This document shows positions 3,801 through 5,970 of a stretch of 5,970 nt of DNA, one piece after another. The translations under genes were made by a program, and so were the position numbers. The DNA comes from Opitutales bacterium. Its GTDB lineage: Bacteria; Verrucomicrobiota; Verrucomicrobiia; Opitutales; Intestinicryptomonadaceae. The stretch covers positions 1 to 5,970 of the forward strand of contig JAJXPD010000136.1 in the NCBI GenBank assembly GCA_021641325.1, read 5' to 3'. Position 1 is the stretch's first letter, and the number at the start of each line of letters is the position of its first letter. The notes under the pieces were generated by a model that saw only the letters and a program-made list of their open reading frames with translations, was not told the DNA's origin and ran no database searches.

Positions 3801-5970
3801 CTAAACCGACGCGTCCGCGCCGTCTACGAGCGATTTCACCGTGCGCAGGAATGAGTCGTCGCGGAAGCTGTTTTTTGTGAGGTAGGCGTTTGCGCCCGCC
3901 GCCGCGCCCCGCGCCCTGTCTTCCGCCCTGTCTTTGTACGAGACTATCACGACGGGTATCGAAGAGTCGGTCTTCCTGATTTTCCCGACAAGCTCGAAGC
4001 CGCCCATGCGCGGCATATCGACGTCGCTTACGACCAAATCGTAGTCGGAGAGCCTGAAAGAATTCCAGCCGTCCATTCCGTCTACGGCGGTGTCGACGGC
4101 GTAGCCCGCGCCCGCGAGAATCTTGCGCTCGGTCTCTCGCACGGTTGCGGAGTCGTCGACGACGAGGATTTTTTTGAGGTTCGACTCCCCGCCAGACTCC
4201 TCCGCCGCCGCGTCAGACTCCGACCTCGACGACGCCGCGTATGCGGTGAGGTCGTCAACGTCGATTATGAGCACGGGCAGCCCGTTTTCGTCGAGCGACG
4301 CCGCGGAAATGCACGGAATTTTTCCGAGCCTCGGGTTGAGCGGCCGCACCACAAGCTCGACCTCGTTCGGAAGCGAATCGACTTCAAACGCGAAAAGGCT
4401 ACCCTTGTTGGCGACAACAACCGCGTAGATTTCGTCCGAAAATTTCGGGCTTGCCGCCCCCAATCCGAGCGTTTCGACGCCCGAAAACAGGCGCACGGAC
4501 TTCCCGTCCATGCGGAAGAAATTAAGCCCCGACTCCGCCGAGATTTCGCGCGGCGAAAGTTTCACCGTTCTGTACACCCTGCCGAGCGCGAACGCGTAAG
4601 GCTCGCCGCCGATGTCCACCGTCAGCGCCTTGATTACCGAGCGCGTAATGGGCAGTTTCATTGTGAACGCCGAGCCGCCGCCCGCGACCGTCGAGACCGA
4701 GATTCCGCCGCCCACGTCGCGGAGCATAGACTGCACTACGTCCAAGCCCACGCCGCGCCCGCTCAGCTGGGTTATGCCGTCTTTTGTGCTGAAATTCGGC
4801 AGGAAGAGGAATTCGAAAAGCTCGTCCTGCGGCATTTTTTCGAGAATTTCGGGCGGCGCGAGGCGTTTTTCCAAAATCTTTGCGCGGATTTTCGCGGTGT
4901 CAAGCCCAGCGCCGTCGTCGGTTATTTTAATCATCAAGAACCCCGCCGAATGCCACGCACCGAGCGTTATTTTGCCGCCGCGCGGCTTGCCCGCCGCCTC
5001 GCGGACTTCGGGAGGCTCTATGCCGTGGTCGCACGCGTTTCTTATGAGGTGCGTGAGGGGCGCTTCGAGTTTTTCGAGAACGTCGCGGTCTACGGGAACG
5101 TCGCCGCCGCGTATTTCGAGGACGATTTTCTTTCCCGCCTCTTTCGCCAAGTCGCGCACGAGCCGCGGGAACGCCACAAGCCCGTCTGAAAGCGGGCGCA
5201 TTCGGCTTGCCAAAACCTCCGCGTAGAGCCTGTCGGAAAGGGCGACGTTGCGGCGCGAATATTCGCCCAGCGCGTCGGTCTGCGCGCGGGATTCGTCCGC
5301 GAGCGCGCGCAGGGACTTCCTCAGCTGTTCGAGCCGCGCAAGCGCGGCGTCGGAGCCTTTTGCGCCTTCGAGCGAATTCATCGCGCGTTCGAGCTGCCCG
5401 ACAATCTGCTCCTGCGAATTTTTAATCGAAGCCGCCGCCTCCCTGAAAATTTCGGCGCGTCGGTTTTCTATTAGAATCTCGGCGGCAAGCTCCATGAGCG
5501 AACTCAGGCTCTTTGCGGACACCCTGACGAACGCGTCGCCGCCGCTTTTTTCGGGGACGCCGACGCGCGGCTCGGTCGAAACCGAGCGTTTGGGAGTCGC
5601 CCCGTTTTCGATTTCGCGCAGCTGCGAAAGCAGCTCGCCGTAGCGGCTGCGGTCTATGCGAGAGAACCCGTTTTCGCGGAGTTTCCCGACGAAGTCGGCG
5701 CAGTCGAGAAACACGTCGAGCGAGTCGGAATTTATGGAGATTTTGGAGTTTTGCGCCGACGAAAAGCAGTTCTCCATTTCGTGCATGAACGAAACCAAAT
5801 CGGACAGCCCCACGACGCGCGCCGCGCCTTTGAGGCTGTGGCACGCCCGCATGAGCCGCTCCAATTTTTTCGCGTTCGAAAAGTCGTCTTCAAGCTCCAC
5901 GAGCGACGCCGAAAGCACGGCGAGCTGGTTTGCCGCCTCCTCCATGAAAATCGCCTTCAAGGACGGGTCT
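3801..5970 (-). CDS. wspE: WspE-like hybrid CheA histidine kinase/response regulator (5' end outside window)
   Basis: This is a hybrid chemosensory kinase that would autophosphorylate on its Hpt domain and pass phosphate to its own receiver and to partner regulators. The visible reading frame is open to the window edge (it reads DPSLKAIF), so the true start lies to the right. The TTG at 5960 should not be taken as the start. Numbering from that TTG: the Hpt domain is about 1-115, with phospho-acceptor H41 in HSLKGAAR. A short linker follows with no CheA P2 domain. The dimerisation helices are about 143-250. The HATPase has an N-box at HLIRNACDHGIE (304-315), a G1 box at DDGAGLD (348-354), an F-box region at 386-394 and a G2 box at GRGVGLDVV (401-409). 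A CheW-like domain is about 440-573. An acidic Ser/Glu-rich linker (577-594) leads to the REC domain (597-714), with D602/D603, phospho-acceptor D646, S674 and K696. This order, and segments such as DAVDGMDGWN-like and IVSYKDRAEDR, resemble Pseudomonas WspE. Domain assignment is firm; the Wsp name is strong family resemblance. Confidence 0.93.
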   Translation of the reverse strand, partial: DPSLKAIFMEEAANQLAVLSASLVELEDDFSNAKKLERLMRACHSLKGAARVVGLSDLVSFMHEMENCFSSAQNSKISINSDSLDVFLDCADFVGKLRENGFSRIDRSRYGELLSQLREIENGATPKRSVSTEPRVGVPEKSGGDAFVRVSAKSLSSLMELAAEILIENRRAEIFREAAASIKNSQEQIVGQLERAMNSLEGAKGSDAALARLEQLRKSLRALADESRAQTDALGEYSRRNVALSDRLYAEVLASRMRPLSDGLVAFPRLVRDLAKEAGKKIVLEIRGGDVPVDRDVLEKLEAPLTHLIRNACDHGIEPPEVREAAGKPRGGKITLGAWHSAGFLMIKITDDGAGLDTAKIRAKILEKRLAPPEILEKMPQDELFEFLFLPNFSTKDGITQLSGRGVGLDVVQSMLRDVGGGISVSTVAGGGSAFTMKLPITRSVIKALTVDIGGEPYAFALGRVYRTVKLSPREISAESGLNFFRMDGKSVRLFSGVETLGLGAASPKFSDEIYAVVVANKGSLFAFEVDSLPNEVELVVRPLNPRLGKIPCISAASLDENGLPVLIIDVDDLTAYAASSRSESDAAAEESGGESNLKKILVVDDSATVRETERKILAGAGYAVDTAVDGMDGWNSFRLSDYDLVVSDVDMPRMGGFELVGKIRKTDSSIPVVIVSYKDRAEDRARGAAAGANAYLTKNSFRDDSFLRTVKSLVDGADASV

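Noticed and set aside
4612..5226. Plus-strand open frame of 204 codons inside the kinase gene
   Set aside because: It is antisense to the HATPase region of the kinase; its Ser/Arg-rich translation is typical of a shadow frame.
5958..5960. TTG as the start of the kinase
   Set aside because: The frame stays open to the window edge and reads DPSLKAIF, which matches the usual beginning of a CheA Hpt domain, so the gene starts outside the window.

Overview
The window carries four genes, all on the minus strand, so transcription runs from right to left. The order is: the 3' part of a hybrid CheA-type histidine kinase of the WspE kind (runs off the right edge), a small GT-A-like glycosyltransferase, a PIG-L/LmbE-type N-deacetylase, and dnaK (Hsp70). 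Coding density is high and there is no sign of insertion sequences, tRNA or rRNA genes, CRISPR arrays or decayed genes.

The DNA is GC-rich with many gcg/gcc codons. The DnaK has the long Gram-negative-type nucleotide-binding domain, a GGDNWD variant where E. coli has GGEDFD, and a Q/A/G-rich tail ending in an acidic segment. Together these suggest a Gram-negative bacterium of the PVC group, most likely Verrucomicrobiota (Opitutia-like). That placement rests on remembered family resemblance, not a search, and is only moderately secure.

Right part (3801-5970): a WspE-like signalling kinase with Hpt, dimerisation, HATPase, CheW-like and receiver (REC) domains, all with intact catalytic residues. 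In Pseudomonas, WspE is the kinase of a surface-contact-sensing chemosensory system that drives c-di-GMP production. Other members of such a cluster would have to lie to the right, because no wspF or wspR follows the kinase here.

Middle part (2314-3800): a 63-bp gap holds a consensus TTGACA box and a perfect inverted repeat, then the glycosyltransferase and the deacetylase. These two are separated by 5 bp, and the second gene's Shine-Dalgarno sits inside the end of the first, so they look like a translationally coupled two-gene operon. A GT plus a sugar de-N-acetylase suggests glycan or glycoconjugate tailoring. A functional link to the kinase is possible but rests only on adjacency.

Left part (1-2313): a 257-bp gap holds a probable terminator of the GT/deacetylase operon, a candidate promoter, a perfect 7-bp inverted repeat placed like an operator, and two small leader hairpins. 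It leads into dnaK, which stands alone (no grpE, dnaJ or hrcA beside it, no CIRCE element) and ends in a long, probably bidirectional hairpin terminator. The first 50 bases are very AT-rich (9 G/C by count) and may hold the promoter of the next leftward gene.

Nothing here is clearly a new system. The points most worth a second look are the Wsp-type kinase without the usual downstream partners, the glycan-tailoring gene pair behind it, and the two palindromes at the predicted promoters.
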